Positions 52,401 to 60,895 are shown, counted from the stretch's first letter. The stretch is 64,000 nt of DNA from Enterococcus hulanensis (GCF_005405485.1 NZ_BJED01000012.1:62001-126000), one strand, 5' to 3'. Notes: generated by a model from the letters alone, not told the origin. Program-made: numbers and translations.

Positions 52401-53442
52401 ACGTTTCAGCCAGCTGTTGCGAACCGCCAGTGCCGCCAGTTCCTCTTTGTCCGTAAGTATTTGTACCAAAAGTATAAACCTTACCGGCAGCAGTCGCGAT
52501 GATTCCGTGAGAATTCCCCATCGACATCGAGATAATTGATTCATCATTGTTCAAATCAGTTAACTGGTCAATCATGGTCGGACGTGTGACATAAACACCT
52601 GTTGATATGAAAGGAATTCTTCCGCCATCTCTATAGCCCCAAGCATACACATTTCCACTTTCCGTTGTAGCATAAATACAATGTGCTGCTTCTGTACCTG
52701 GATATAAGTCGAGGATTTTTTGATCCGAAGGAAAATCCACTTCTTTTGGTAATAGATTATTTGATCCGGCTGTAAGTGATGTTCCATTGCCCATTTGTCC
52801 GTCGTATCCTCGACCCCATGCGTAAAGTTTTCCATCATCGCCTAATGCATAAGCGGTATGATACGATCCCCATATTTTTTTTATTTTTATATTATTATCA
52901 ATAAAGTAAGGGATTCGCTTCATACCACCTTGATATCGATCACGATCCTTCACTTTTTCTGCCATGTTGACTCCCTGTAAACCGTAGCTGTTATATCCCC
53001 ACATCCAAACGGCGCCTTGATTGTCTAAGGCCATTCCTCCAGTATAGAGTGTGACAGTATCGATAAACTTAACCGCCGATAGCTGAGGAACTGATTCCGG
53101 CATGAGTGAACTCTCCAACGTCGGCAAATTCCGCTTCAGGCTTCCAGCAGCTAAAGAAGGCTGGACAAACGCAGACTCTGTGGTTTCCTCTTCATCCTTT
53201 TCGCTTTCTGAACTGTTCTCTTCAGACGCTTGGCTTGATTTGGTCTTTTTGCTTTTTGCTTCCGAGGAACTGCTAGATTCTTGATCTTTGCTCTCAGATG
53301 TTTCAGCGACCTCCTCTGTTGTAGTTGTCATAACAGTGGAATGTTTTTCAATAGAATCTGTCGTTGTTGCATAAACGCCGATATTCCCTCCGATCGAAAG
53401 GAGTAAAACGGCTAATAAAAATGTAATTACTTTTTTATTCAA
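49468..53442 (-). CDS. giant secreted RCC1-repeat protein
   Basis: 1324 residues; TTG start at 53442 with AAGGGAG seven bases before. Signal peptide 1-25 (VYA cleavage) is followed by an acidic, Ser/Glu-rich low-complexity stretch (about 40-90). Residues ~125-480 hold RCC1-type propeller repeats: VWMWGYNSYGLQG, LYAWGRGYDGQMGNG, VYAWGYRDGG, VYTFGTNTYGQRG, VWVWGKNNYYQFG. A further AWGWDYD-type element lies near 695. The C-terminal ~600 residues have no recognised domain. There is no LPXTG motif, membrane helix or pilin-type end, so it is exported and released or held non-covalently. RCC1 propellers usually bind proteins or nucleic acid; its role outside the cell is unknown. Last gene of the SipW locus. 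Confidence 0.93.
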   Translation of the reverse strand: MNKKVITFLLAVLLLSIGGNIGVYATTTDSIEKHSTVMTTTTEEVAETSESKDQESSSSSEAKSKKTKSSQASEENSSESEKDEEETTESAFVQPSLAAGSLKRNLPTLESSLMPESVPQLSAVKFIDTVTLYTGGMALDNQGAVWMWGYNSYGLQGVNMAEKVKDRDRYQGGMKRIPYFIDNNIKIKKIWGSYHTAYALGDDGKLYAWGRGYDGQMGNGTSLTAGSNNLLPKEVDFPSDQKILDLYPGTEAAHCIYATTESGNVYAWGYRDGGRIPFISTGVYVTRPTMIDQLTDLNNDESIISMSMGNSHGIIATAAGKVYTFGTNTYGQRGTGGTGGSQQLAETSFFTTQNLTPVEVSADLDNSFVLTDEGDIYQFGRLYHGSTAGSNYTTPVKVEFDATSAVYTPVFTSVDAGKFAAHALDQYGRVWVWGKNNYYQFGTDGPLYGSKGTAVAYDYTTPSNGKLDTYLKLATQLPQTFGDGDTQFNHTVPKGPVFSNVTYNARVGFQLTGYQNQGMWSDIDDGTYKKHPTIYDKKYYKTVGEKGTVSNNAPTLAAMRNAHNKVYMIDEKEKRLVYVVRRDSANTISGNFYVAKDEYDGSWFVDNRTTTALPENVTEETSLPDVKEDEQPWIELSTGGEPNDFTGTQNASFPGVTQIASYQSAMQFLDMSGNLYKTSLDGSGTVAWGWDYDPVYDWYGGTGRYGDDNTYTSSHATDGLFDYYCYEIMFMRGAPRVIPGNIDIDAPKEKHYKSQNAKEKVKIEIGLGSAYHSAQLNLTVEPELQEAKYLILPYDTDDPNMELSSPSEDEFNAAYSQASSLGYTAFDLADANGWKGIKQGLDEPEVKLEDESIEVTDNCIVWALVKTNYYGAEPAVVSRKVFDNYYTEAEIKHNGVEHADTSKVLYEATSTNVSKVTNDGIEKLVGFPLDKNGKIIGTTTKPPTFSYDETKVARLTEAQWNALFESDKVKEDQVAKHRTELLAKTKSDFVASGTTWSQELEVQVTAWINSWIEEWVEEEWLPEYKAAWKFYSPQASEKTYTLNGVEDAANNDDLEADEGELAVCDSYVHSFHYEKEAEAYAKVYYLGVDDEGEKLDPFKMAAEDILRKVTYKRLVPELLIDEVDYLPFEYKPTNGAPATTFPINVNNATEISENNEVTFTAAATVDEMTVNVIYKAHTSILLNVRQVIQNPHSSIKRPSNGFMSLNNVKLPNYDQKFSTKNIVTNSGDINKTVAYNEYVVSLQTGYKGIKVDWLTPQYYKYLGFVLTEEENAQNISNLDSSQNIHLDCDGKEAYWLTVYLEPDTEINDYAWDQKTNHFGELKIP

Positions 53443-53456
53443 TGAAATACTCCCTT

Positions 53457-54113
53457 CTATTCGGCACGTTTTTCTGCTAATGTTTCATCGATGGTTTTCA
53501 GCGGCTCCGCAGTCTGAGGATCATCCGTACCCCACCACGAAATTCGATAATCATATTTTTTCGTGTGGATCGCTTCTGTTTTTGCGACGATATCGAATGT
53601 TACATCTTTGTAATTGTCTTTTTGATCATTGGGAATGATGAGTTTGACTTTTTCAAATAGGTTAGAAGATGTCTCGCCGGGAGCGAGCTTCTCTAAATAG
53701 TAAAAATACCCGTCTTTTCCATCTTTCCATTTGCTCGTATCTAGTCCGATCAATTGCACATGATCCTCTAATTGCACTTCAAAGGGTTCTCCATCCTTCA
53801 ACGCTGCTGGAAAAACCATCATGCGTACAAATGCATCAATAGTTTCTGTGTTTTTTGCCGCGACAACTTTATTGATTTCTGTCTCAGGCGTCAACTCATT
53901 AGGCGAAGTGAAATCATCGACTAATGCCACATCAAACAGCGGATTGCCCGATTTGAATTTATTTTGCATGGAATCACTAGTAGTAAACCAAGCAAATGTC
54001 GAGAGCGTTACTAGAACAACAGCTAAAATAATAAATGTGCTTTTTCTTGATGTTCCTTTTTCTTGAATCTTTATTCGAAGCTTTCGAAAAAAAATCTGAA
54101 GCTGATTTTTCAA
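53457..54113 (-). CDS. SipW-dependent-type exported protein (TasA/CalY-like), second copy
   Basis: 218 residues, TTG start (GAGGTG eight bases before). After a basic start, a membrane segment STFIILAVVLVTLSTFAWFT ends in the F-A-W-F-T box of SipW substrates and is followed by SDSMQNKFKSG, typical of CalY/TasA-type (camelysin family) proteins. The rest is a single beta-type domain with FVRMMVF, and GYFYYLEKLAPGETS, similar to the product of the gene at 55013. Cleavage by the SipW-like peptidase at 56031 is expected. A matrix or fibre role is inferred from family knowledge. Confidence 0.87.
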   Translation of the reverse strand: MKNQLQIFFRKLRIKIQEKGTSRKSTFIILAVVLVTLSTFAWFTTSDSMQNKFKSGNPLFDVALVDDFTSPNELTPETEINKVVAAKNTETIDAFVRMMVFPAALKDGEPFEVQLEDHVQLIGLDTSKWKDGKDGYFYYLEKLAPGETSSNLFEKVKLIIPNDQKDNYKDVTFDIVAKTEAIHTKKYDYRISWWGTDDPQTAEPLKTIDETLAEKRAE

Positions 54114-54212
54114 AACTGCATCACCTCATTTCAAACAATAAACTGGTGCTCAACAAAGTTCGAAGTGCACCAGTTTCATTCGTATTCTCAAGTCACATGC
54201 ACCGCGATATTG

Positions 54213-54917
54213 CTATCTGTACTTTGATCGTCTTTTTTTGCTTGAGTGGATATACACGATAGCGACTAAGATAAGACCTATCCAGACGAAGCCGTTCGAA
54301 AGAATTTCTCCTGTTCGAGGGAATAGTCCTTTAGGTTCTGAACTTTGAGAGCCGCCGGGGCTTTTTGGCACCTCGGATTCGCCCTCATCAGTCGTCTTTT
54401 CCGAAGCCGTCGCGATGAACTGCCACTCGACTTCCGCTTCACTCGGCCCTGAATAATATAATTTGTTCCATTTTTCAATATCATTCATGGTTAATACGAT
54501 CACTGCTTGTTTTTCTGATCTGGCAGCAACCAAGCCAAATGGTACTTCTTTACTTCCTTCTTTACTCGTACTCAGATTGCCTTGATAAACTTCTTGATCT
54601 TCTAATAGAATCTGCATGGACATATTCTCGATCAGATCAATTTTTCCGGTTTTTGATTTCGGCTCAATAACTAAGCGTAAGTCATAAGCCTCGTCTCGGA
54701 AGTTTTTGATCGTCAGCGTTCGTTTAATCGTATCTCCTGGTTGTAGATCCTCTAAGTTGAAGAAATATCCCCCATCCTTAGAAACATTGATCCCATTCTC
54801 GTCACCAAGTAAAAAGCCGTCTGGTAAATTCTTTTCAGCTGCTGAAACTTCTTGAATAGAGATCGCAGGCAGGAGTACGACCATAAATAAAAACAAAAAT
54901 CTTTTTAGTCGTTTCAC
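54213..54917 (-). CDS. surface protein with FPxTG sortase motif
   Basis: 234 residues, GTG start 54917 after GGGAG. Signal peptide 1-26, a beta-rich domain with GGYFFNLEDLQPGDTIKRTLTI (30-170), a Ser/Pro/Glu spacer, then FPRTGE (199-204), a membrane helix (about 207-224) and a basic KKRR tail: a sortase-anchored wall protein. The motif FPRTG, not LPXTG, is the type used by pilus-class sortases, though none is in view. Its domain resembles those of DUF916/WxL-like or TasA-associated partners, suggesting an anchor for the secreted matrix. Confidence 0.87.
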   Translation of the reverse strand: MKRLKRFLFLFMVVLLPAISIQEVSAAEKNLPDGFLLGDENGINVSKDGGYFFNLEDLQPGDTIKRTLTIKNFRDEAYDLRLVIEPKSKTGKIDLIENMSMQILLEDQEVYQGNLSTSKEGSKEVPFGLVAARSEKQAVIVLTMNDIEKWNKLYYSGPSEAEVEWQFIATASEKTTDEGESEVPKSPGGSQSSEPKGLFPRTGEILSNGFVWIGLILVAIVYIHSSKKRRSKYR

Positions 54918-55012
54918 CGCCTCACTCCCATTTCATACGACCTGCTAACCGACTATTTTTAAGTAAAAAGAGTTTATCTTTTGCTAGAATTGTTTCTGCA
55001 AGTGAGCAAGGC

Positions 55013-55978
55013 TTATAGCGCCGCTTTGATCGCATTGGCAATATTTGTCGGAATTCCTGGGAATCCGCCGCCGTCGATTGCTTCTTCAGTTGCTTGCAAG
55101 GCTTCGATTCGTACATCTAATTCATAGTCCATCAATTGGTAAGTGTTGTTTGCACTTCCGTCCAAAGTAACAGACGTTAAGATCAATGGAGATCTTTCCC
55201 CTGGAGATAGTGTGCCGATGTAATAGAACCAACCGCCATCAGCATCATATACCCATTTATTAGCTGTTACTGTTGATTGTTCCACATCTGAAGAATAACC
55301 AAGTAAGATTTTATCGTCCAATGCTGACTTAGTAATAGCTGTTGCTAAAGGATGCGGAGCAACTGCCCAGTCTTTATTGCTTGAAGTGCCTAGCTTGTAG
55401 TACAGGTATTTAACATTTGTAACTGTTACTGTTTGTGTGCTTAAATCATAGGCAAAGTCAGCATCCATCTTATAAAGCTTGCCGCTTACCTCATGATATA
55501 AAGCAAACTCGTATTTGTTGGTAAAAACTTGTTTACCGACAATCGTTACGCCTGATGGGACGCCGTTAACTGTTAAACCTAAAGTTGCAGGATCAGAATA
55601 GCCATTACTTGAAAAATCAATAGATGGCACTGGAATCAAATCTTCATCTGTTTGTTCTGAATCAAAAGCGTATTGCTTTAAGCTGTTTCCATCTGCTTCC
55701 ATTTTTTGCAAAGCTTCTTTAAATGACAGACGAACGACAACGTCAGTGTCACTGTTACTTAGGACACCAACTTCCTTCTTCACTTCTTGTCCTGGTTCCC
55801 AGCCGTCTGGCTCTTCAAAATCCTCGACGATTTTAACTGAGCCGTCTGGTAATGACCCTGTTTTAAATTTGTTGGTAACATTGTCCGTAGATGTAAACCA
55901 GGCAAAAGTCCCAATCAATATCAAGACCACCACCATAATGAGTGATAACCCTACTGCTTTTTTCTTTTTCGAATTCAT
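55013..55978 (-). CDS. SipW-dependent-type exported protein (BsaA/TasA-like)
   Basis: 321 residues, ATG 55978 after AAGGGGG. Signal/anchor segment SLIMVVVLILIGTFAWFTS with the same F-A-W-F-T box, then TDNVTNKFKTGSLPDGSV, the CalY/TasA N-terminal pattern. A domain with VVVRLSFKEALQ and GGWFYYIGTLSPGERSPLI follows. Predicted to be processed by the SipW-like peptidase encoded next to it and built into an extracellular fibre or matrix, by analogy with Bacillus TasA. First cargo gene of the locus. Confidence 0.9.
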   Translation of the reverse strand: MNSKKKKAVGLSLIMVVVLILIGTFAWFTSTDNVTNKFKTGSLPDGSVKIVEDFEEPDGWEPGQEVKKEVGVLSNSDTDVVVRLSFKEALQKMEADGNSLKQYAFDSEQTDEDLIPVPSIDFSSNGYSDPATLGLTVNGVPSGVTIVGKQVFTNKYEFALYHEVSGKLYKMDADFAYDLSTQTVTVTNVKYLYYKLGTSSNKDWAVAPHPLATAITKSALDDKILLGYSSDVEQSTVTANKWVYDADGGWFYYIGTLSPGERSPLILTSVTLDGSANNTYQLMDYELDVRIEALQATEEAIDGGGFPGIPTNIANAIKAAL

Positions 55979-56030
55979 ATGAATCCCCCTTATATATATT
56001 TTGCTATCAAAAAGTGATTGCCACCTTTTG

Positions 56031-56576
56031 TTAAGCCTTACTAAAAAAATATTTTGAGATAATACTTAATAACAAGAGAAAGATGACGGCAAGGCCGATC
56101 GCTAAATAAGGATTTTCTTGAACGGACGTCAACAGTCTTCCAATAACAGGAACAGCGCCCACCACGACCCCGATTATCTGCTTGTCAGCTATCTCAGGAT
56201 CATCCATATTATTTGCGTCGCCTCGTGTGATGAAGGTCTTCTTCTCCGCGTCCTTCTTCACAACTCGATGAGTCAGGTAGACGGAGCCATCTTCGATTCC
56301 GCTAGGGACAAAAGTCACTACGTCGTTCACCTCAACCTTTGAAGGTTCGGTCATCTTCACAATCAACAGATCTCCTTTTTCAAAAGCTTCGCCTTTAAAA
56401 CGCTCGCCTAACGATTTATCCGTTCTCATAGAGTTCGTCTTAACAGTGTAGATGCGATACCCAAAAAGTGATTTGTCCGTTTGATCATTGAATCTGAACC
56501 ATACTGCCGAAGCGACGATTCCCAATAATACGATCCAGAAAAGAATATTCAGAACCCATAGTATTTTTTTCTTCAT
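56031..56576 (-). CDS. SipW-type (ER-class) signal peptidase I
   Basis: 181 residues with a membrane helix at each end (about 6-26 and 157-176). The catalytic serine is in TVKTNSM (about residue 50), the partner is histidine in LTHRVV rather than the lysine of bacterial type I peptidases, and RGDANNMDDPE supplies the aspartate: the SipW/ER-class mark. SipW in Bacillus cleaves TasA and TapA. Its ATG overlaps the regulator's stop codon by one base (TAATG), so synthesis is coupled to the regulator. Two matching substrates lie directly downstream. Confidence 0.95.
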   Translation of the reverse strand: MKKKILWVLNILFWIVLLGIVASAVWFRFNDQTDKSLFGYRIYTVKTNSMRTDKSLGERFKGEAFEKGDLLIVKMTEPSKVEVNDVVTFVPSGIEDGSVYLTHRVVKKDAEKKTFITRGDANNMDDPEIADKQIIGVVVGAVPVIGRLLTSVQENPYLAIGLAVIFLLLLSIISKYFFSKA

Positions 56577-58120
56577 TAAAAGCTGTCCTCAATTTCATTT
56601 TTTAATTTTCGATATTTTATGTCGGCTATCCTGGTCAGTTCTTCCTGTAAAAGTTCGTTGTCCCTCGCGCAGAACGCCTCATTCATATAAAGAATCGGTA
56701 CATTTTTAGTTAGGTAAAACTTTATTTGATTAGATAAAGCCATATCAGTGAGAATCAAATCCGTTTCTTCTGACAAAAAATTCACGATTTCGATGCAAAA
56801 ATAGTTTCCAATCATTTGCAACTTCGTACTTGCCAGCATTTCTGGTGCTCGATTACTAACGATATAGATATAAATTTTGGGATGGAAAAGCTGCCGATTT
56901 AGTTCAAAGAACAGAATTTTGTAATAAGCCACACACAAATATTCCAAGTATTCCGATTCGATCGTAGTTAAATTCTTGCTGGATTTATTCATGAAAACCT
57001 CGTAAAAGGTTCTTTCACGCTCCTTGTTTCCAGGAAATTCAAAAGGATGATGGACATAGAGATCCACAATTCTTTGCTGCAGCCCTTTTTTGTAAATAAG
57101 TATTTGATAGAATACACCGACTAATCGTGCGAATGTTGTTTCCCTTTCTTCACAAGTCATTTCTCTCAAGGCATATTCCTCAATTGTTTTTAGTTTTTCA
57201 TTTACTCTATGTAAAAAATCTATATCTTGTAATTTAGAAGAGTTTGAAAAGAAGGGTGGGAGTTTTCCATCGTGTTGACCCATACTGGCGGCAATGATGC
57301 AGCTGATCGTAAAACGAGCTTCGGTCTTCAAAATATCTGTACTGATCATTGCTCTTTTTTTTCTTAGAAGCTGAACAAAATTGTCGTACATTTTTTTATC
57401 CGCATCAGTCATCGGCTTCCAGTAATAATCATTAGCAGGAATCGGGCTTTTTTTTGCCCGCAGCAATGAAATGGCTAATCCGTAATGGATAGTCAAAAAC
57501 CTCGGTGAAAATTTTTGATAGATAGTCTCATCTAATACATTCAAAATATCCAATATTTCATATGTACTTATAAATAGAAACGGCCATTTATATCCGCCAT
57601 ATACATGTTGATATATTCCCGTATACAAAAGTCGGATCGTGGCTTCATCTCCTAAAAGAGTCAGCTTTCGATTGGTTTTTAATGTGAGATTACTCGCATA
57701 TAATTGTATATAGCGTTCTAAGTATAAAATTTCCCTTTTTACCATGGCATAAGTGATATTCAATTTTTTTGTAATCTCAGAGATCGTCCATTCCTTCGGC
57801 TCGATAAATAGCGAGAATAGCTGAAAGCGATAAGACTGCTCCAAATAATGCAAACGAAAGATCGTCGTTGAAAAATTAATCTTTACATTCCATATCACTT
57901 TTTTTGGCTCAAAGAGAGCGACTAATTCTACATGGTCATCGTATCCAAGCTCCTGTATGTCCAATTTAATATCCGTAATAATTTTTTTGACGGTTGGATA
58001 TGAGACATTCAGAAGTTTTACCAGCTCCATTAACTCGATTGAATGGTTCTGATTCTTATGTAAATGATCAAGTATCAAAAAACGTCTTAAAAAACGAATA
58101 TCCATTAAGTCAAGAATCAT
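56576..58120 (-). CDS. Mga-like regulator of the SipW locus
   Basis: 514 residues from ATG 58120 (GAGGCGG). Two helix-turn-helix units: LMELVKLLNVSYPTVKKIITDIK near residue 30 and ISEITKKLNITYAMVKREI near 100, then PRD-like helices and a C-terminal EIIB-like region. Mga-family proteins activate surface-protein operons in streptococci and enterococci. Its stop overlaps the sipW start, so it is the first gene of the matrix operon and very likely its activator. It is 600 bp from a divergent paralogue. Confidence 0.9.
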   Translation of the reverse strand: MILDLMDIRFLRRFLILDHLHKNQNHSIELMELVKLLNVSYPTVKKIITDIKLDIQELGYDDHVELVALFEPKKVIWNVKINFSTTIFRLHYLEQSYRFQLFSLFIEPKEWTISEITKKLNITYAMVKREILYLERYIQLYASNLTLKTNRKLTLLGDEATIRLLYTGIYQHVYGGYKWPFLFISTYEILDILNVLDETIYQKFSPRFLTIHYGLAISLLRAKKSPIPANDYYWKPMTDADKKMYDNFVQLLRKKRAMISTDILKTEARFTISCIIAASMGQHDGKLPPFFSNSSKLQDIDFLHRVNEKLKTIEEYALREMTCEERETTFARLVGVFYQILIYKKGLQQRIVDLYVHHPFEFPGNKERERTFYEVFMNKSSKNLTTIESEYLEYLCVAYYKILFFELNRQLFHPKIYIYIVSNRAPEMLASTKLQMIGNYFCIEIVNFLSEETDLILTDMALSNQIKFYLTKNVPILYMNEAFCARDNELLQEELTRIADIKYRKLKNEIEDSF

Positions 58121-58726
58121 TTGGCCGCCTCTTTTCAATCGACAAATCACGTTAATTTCTAATGAATATAGTTGCTAGTATTCATAATACAGAATGGAAA
58201 GTTCTTCGTTTCAGCATGTTTTTCTTAATATTAGAAAAATAAATGAACTTCAGTCGATTTCTAATTAATTATTATCTCGACATTCTTTTTTCACTCTTCC
58301 TTATGGCGGTGAAATATAATAAAAGGATTATTTTTCCTCGCCCATTTAATTTTATTGTTTATTTATAACAAACGATCTACTCGGAGAAGGGGAAACTCCT
58401 CGTTCCAAATTCTGAAAAAAAATCCCGAGAAATGTTTGAACAATTCTTTTCACCCGCACGATTAAAAATTATTATCAAATTCCTCTAGAAACCAGAATAC
58501 AAAAAAATATGTGATTGATTTGTTCAATTTTCAACGAATTTCGTTAAAGTTTGAACAATCATTATTATGGATGTTAAAAAATAGACCTCTTATAAATATT
58601 TTCAACACAGCAATAATAAATTTCTTTTTAAACAAATTTAGATTAAAGCACTTTTTAAGCACCTTTCTACACAAAAAAAAATATCTGTGATACCCTTCAA
58701 TAAATACGACCCTGAAGGAGCTAGAA
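58121..58726. other. 606-bp regulatory gap between divergent Mga-like genes
   Basis: AT-rich, no gene with a ribosome site. It holds the 39-bp palindrome at 58520-58558, an extra TTGAACAA half-site at 58436-58443 and a 13-bp palindrome GTATTCATAATAC (58178-58190) close to the minus-strand gene. Promoters for both genes must lie here; no clear -35/-10 pair was seen, as is common for activator-dependent Mga targets. Confidence 0.65.
58520..58558. promoter_or_regulatory. 39-bp two-part palindrome, putative operator
   Basis: TTGTTCAA (58520-58527), 5 bp, AACGAA (58533-58538), T, TTCGTT (58540-58545), 5 bp, TTGAACAA (58551-58558): outer 8-bp and inner 6-bp arms are both perfectly inverted about base 58539. 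A third TTGAACAA lies at 58436-58443. Its place about 170-205 bp before the plus-strand Mga-like gene suggests a binding site for one of the two regulators. Confidence 0.7.
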
Positions 58727-60262
58727 ATGAATTTCCTCGTTGATAAATTGGATAGAAACAAGATTCTTTTCATTCAAACAGTTTTTGATTCAAATCATCA
58801 CATGTGTTCCATGGACAGGCTGTTACAAACAGTCCCTATTAATTCCCAAACGGCAAACTCACTTTTCCACTCTATTTCTGATGATATCCAAGACGCTGAT
58901 TTTTCTGATCTGATTGACTTAACATATTCTCCTGCGAATCAACTATTTGAATTTCATATTTCTCAGTCCTTAAATATTCAGACTGTCATAAACTTCTATA
59001 TTATGAGGTCGACTAAGTTTAAACTGCTGGAATCGCTTTTGACGACAAAGTTTGAAACGCTTCAAAGCGTTGCTGATACTCTTCATGTATCCTACACACA
59101 AGTACGAAGAATTATTACAGAGCTGAATGACTCATTAGATGAAATCGGGTTGGAAATCCACTCTCGACGCAACGTCTATTTAGCTGGAAATGAGATCAGC
59201 CTAAGATTTTTCTATACTATCTTATCTGTATCAACCTATGGTATCGGTTCTTGGCCATTCTCTTCCTTTAGTTATTTAGACCTATCTTCACTATTGGATG
59301 ACTGTCCTGCTGAAGTGTTCAAATCAAGAGCCTTGGACAAAAATGTTTTGGCACATTACTACTTGGCGATTCACCTATTAAGAGAACGCCAAGGATTTGG
59401 TATCGATACAAAGGCGATCAGTATTCCCTTGTATGAACCTTTTTCTGTTTCTAACAAAGAAGCCTTCAAAACATTTTCCATGTCAATCAAGAAATACTTG
59501 CCTCATCACTCGGAAGAAAAACGAATAGAAGATGCACAACTTATCTGCAGCAGTTTGATCGCTATGGGCAGTTTTTCCTCTGTTGAGACTGTACCGGACT
59601 TTTTCCTTTTGAATGAGAAATTTAACGAACAGAAATTTGCTCATAAAGCCTTTTATATTATTGATCGGGTCAATTATCACCTGCATACCCCGTTGAGTCA
59701 TAAGGAACGAAACAATATCTTATATTCAATCTTGTGTTTGCATTATCGTGTTTATTATGTCGGAAAATCGTTGAACTATCTTGGAACGCTTCTGCCCAAC
59801 TATTCCCATGAAACAATCGACTTGCGCAAGAAGCATAAAATCCAGCATATTCAATACCTTGTCGAATCAGAGATGGCCTCAGAAGAATTTGATTGGGGCA
59901 GAGACTTCTACGATTATCTTTTATCTCAATACTGCCTGATCTATGACAAACAGCTTAATTTCGAAAAACACACTGCTCCTATCACTGTTGCATTCATCTC
60001 ACTGATCTCGAACCAAACTTTGCAAAATGATGTTTGCCAGTATTTTTCATCCTATTTCAACTTGAAACCAGCAGAAAACCTTGACCAGAGTGTGGATATT
60101 ATTATTAGTGAGGTTCCTATCTCGATCGATACGATTTCTGCATTGCGATTGAATCAGCCGATCATTTATTGCCACCAAAAGCTGGTCGCTTCTGACTATG
60201 AAAAAATAACCGAAGCCTTCGCGAAAATTGCTCAAAAAAAATTCAAGTCTCCCCAGTTATAG
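58727..60262 (+). CDS. second Mga-like regulator, divergent from the SipW locus
   Basis: 511 residues; ATG 58727 after GAAGGAG. HTH_Mga-like motif LQSVADTLHVSYTQVRRIITELNDSLDEIG near residue 115, PRD-like middle and C-terminal EIIB-like part (IDIIISEVPISIDT near 455). Paralogue of the protein at 56576 and of that at 28694. With the shared control region it may cross-regulate the matrix operon. Followed by a long perfect terminator, so monocistronic. Confidence 0.9.
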   Translation: MNFLVDKLDRNKILFIQTVFDSNHHMCSMDRLLQTVPINSQTANSLFHSISDDIQDADFSDLIDLTYSPANQLFEFHISQSLNIQTVINFYIMRSTKFKLLESLLTTKFETLQSVADTLHVSYTQVRRIITELNDSLDEIGLEIHSRRNVYLAGNEISLRFFYTILSVSTYGIGSWPFSSFSYLDLSSLLDDCPAEVFKSRALDKNVLAHYYLAIHLLRERQGFGIDTKAISIPLYEPFSVSNKEAFKTFSMSIKKYLPHHSEEKRIEDAQLICSSLIAMGSFSSVETVPDFFLLNEKFNEQKFAHKAFYIIDRVNYHLHTPLSHKERNNILYSILCLHYRVYYVGKSLNYLGTLLPNYSHETIDLRKKHKIQHIQYLVESEMASEEFDWGRDFYDYLLSQYCLIYDKQLNFEKHTAPITVAFISLISNQTLQNDVCQYFSSYFNLKPAENLDQSVDIIISEVPISIDTISALRLNQPIIYCHQKLVASDYEKITEAFAKIAQKKFKSPQL

Positions 60263-60269
60263 CCGAAAA

Positions 60270-60320
60270 AAAATACCAGAGACTTAGAAATCAAAACAGA
60301 TTTCTAAGTCTCTGGTATTT
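60270..60320. terminator. strong bidirectional terminator
   Basis: A perfect 22-bp stem from AAATACCAGAGACTTAG to CTAAGTCTCTGGTATTT with a 6-base loop; serves the plus-strand regulator gene and possibly the converging transporter gene. Confidence 0.93.
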
Positions 60321-60349
60321 ATATAGCAAAATTACTCAAAAATAATTTC

Positions 60350-60895
60350 TTATCTTGCTCTTTGACGATTCAACGCTTTAGACAATACCGGAACAACTAA
60401 GATCGACAGCCCTCCTCCGATCAATGCGGTGATCAGCTGCGGAAATGAAAAGGCGCCTGAGACCATCGCCGCTTTCGGAGCAGGCATTTTAAGTAAGATC
60501 GGAACAACAAACTGCACGATTGACAGATACAATACACCAAACTTAGCAACAGCGCCAACCACTGTCGCCATGATAAAATTCACAATACTCTGTTTCTTGT
60601 TGAAGCCTGCGATCAAATGCCAAATCGTTACCAGAACCGCATTTCCAATCGCAATACAGAACACAATTTGCGGAAATGCCGGTCCGATGCCAAACATGAA
60701 AGCAAAAATCGGTGATAACAACGCGATCGTCAAGCCGCTGGCCAAACCACCAGTGGTCACAGCGACGATCAGGATCAAGTTGACCAACGATCCTGTCACC
60801 AAGGTATTTCCTAGACCAGAAGTTACTGCTTGGACTACGATCAATAATGCCAATAACACACCTGTTTGAGTAACCCATAAAGCTCTTCGATTCAT
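60350..60895 (-). CDS. ECF transporter S component-like membrane protein
   Basis: 181 residues, about six helices. The start TGVLLALLIVVQAVTSGLG and TGSLVNLILIVAVTTGGLASG match the S (substrate-binding) subunits of energy-coupling factor transporters, which capture a vitamin or other micronutrient and share a common ATPase module encoded elsewhere. Substrate not predictable; no known riboswitch recognised upstream, but a hairpin lies right before the start codon. The only gene in its unit. Confidence 0.85.
   Translation of the reverse strand: MNRRALWVTQTGVLLALLIVVQAVTSGLGNTLVTGSLVNLILIVAVTTGGLASGLTIALLSPIFAFMFGIGPAFPQIVFCIAIGNAVLVTIWHLIAGFNKKQSIVNFIMATVVGAVAKFGVLYLSIVQFVVPILLKMPAPKAAMVSGAFSFPQLITALIGGGLSILVVPVLSKALNRQRAR

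Noticed and set aside
54922-55116. 64-codon minus-strand frame over the end of the BsaA-like gene
   Set aside because: Out of frame with a clear gene, odd composition, no good ribosome site.
58531-58773. 80-codon minus-strand frame in the divergent Mga control region
   Set aside because: It covers the palindrome and the other gene's start, is built from AT-rich codons and has no ribosome site.
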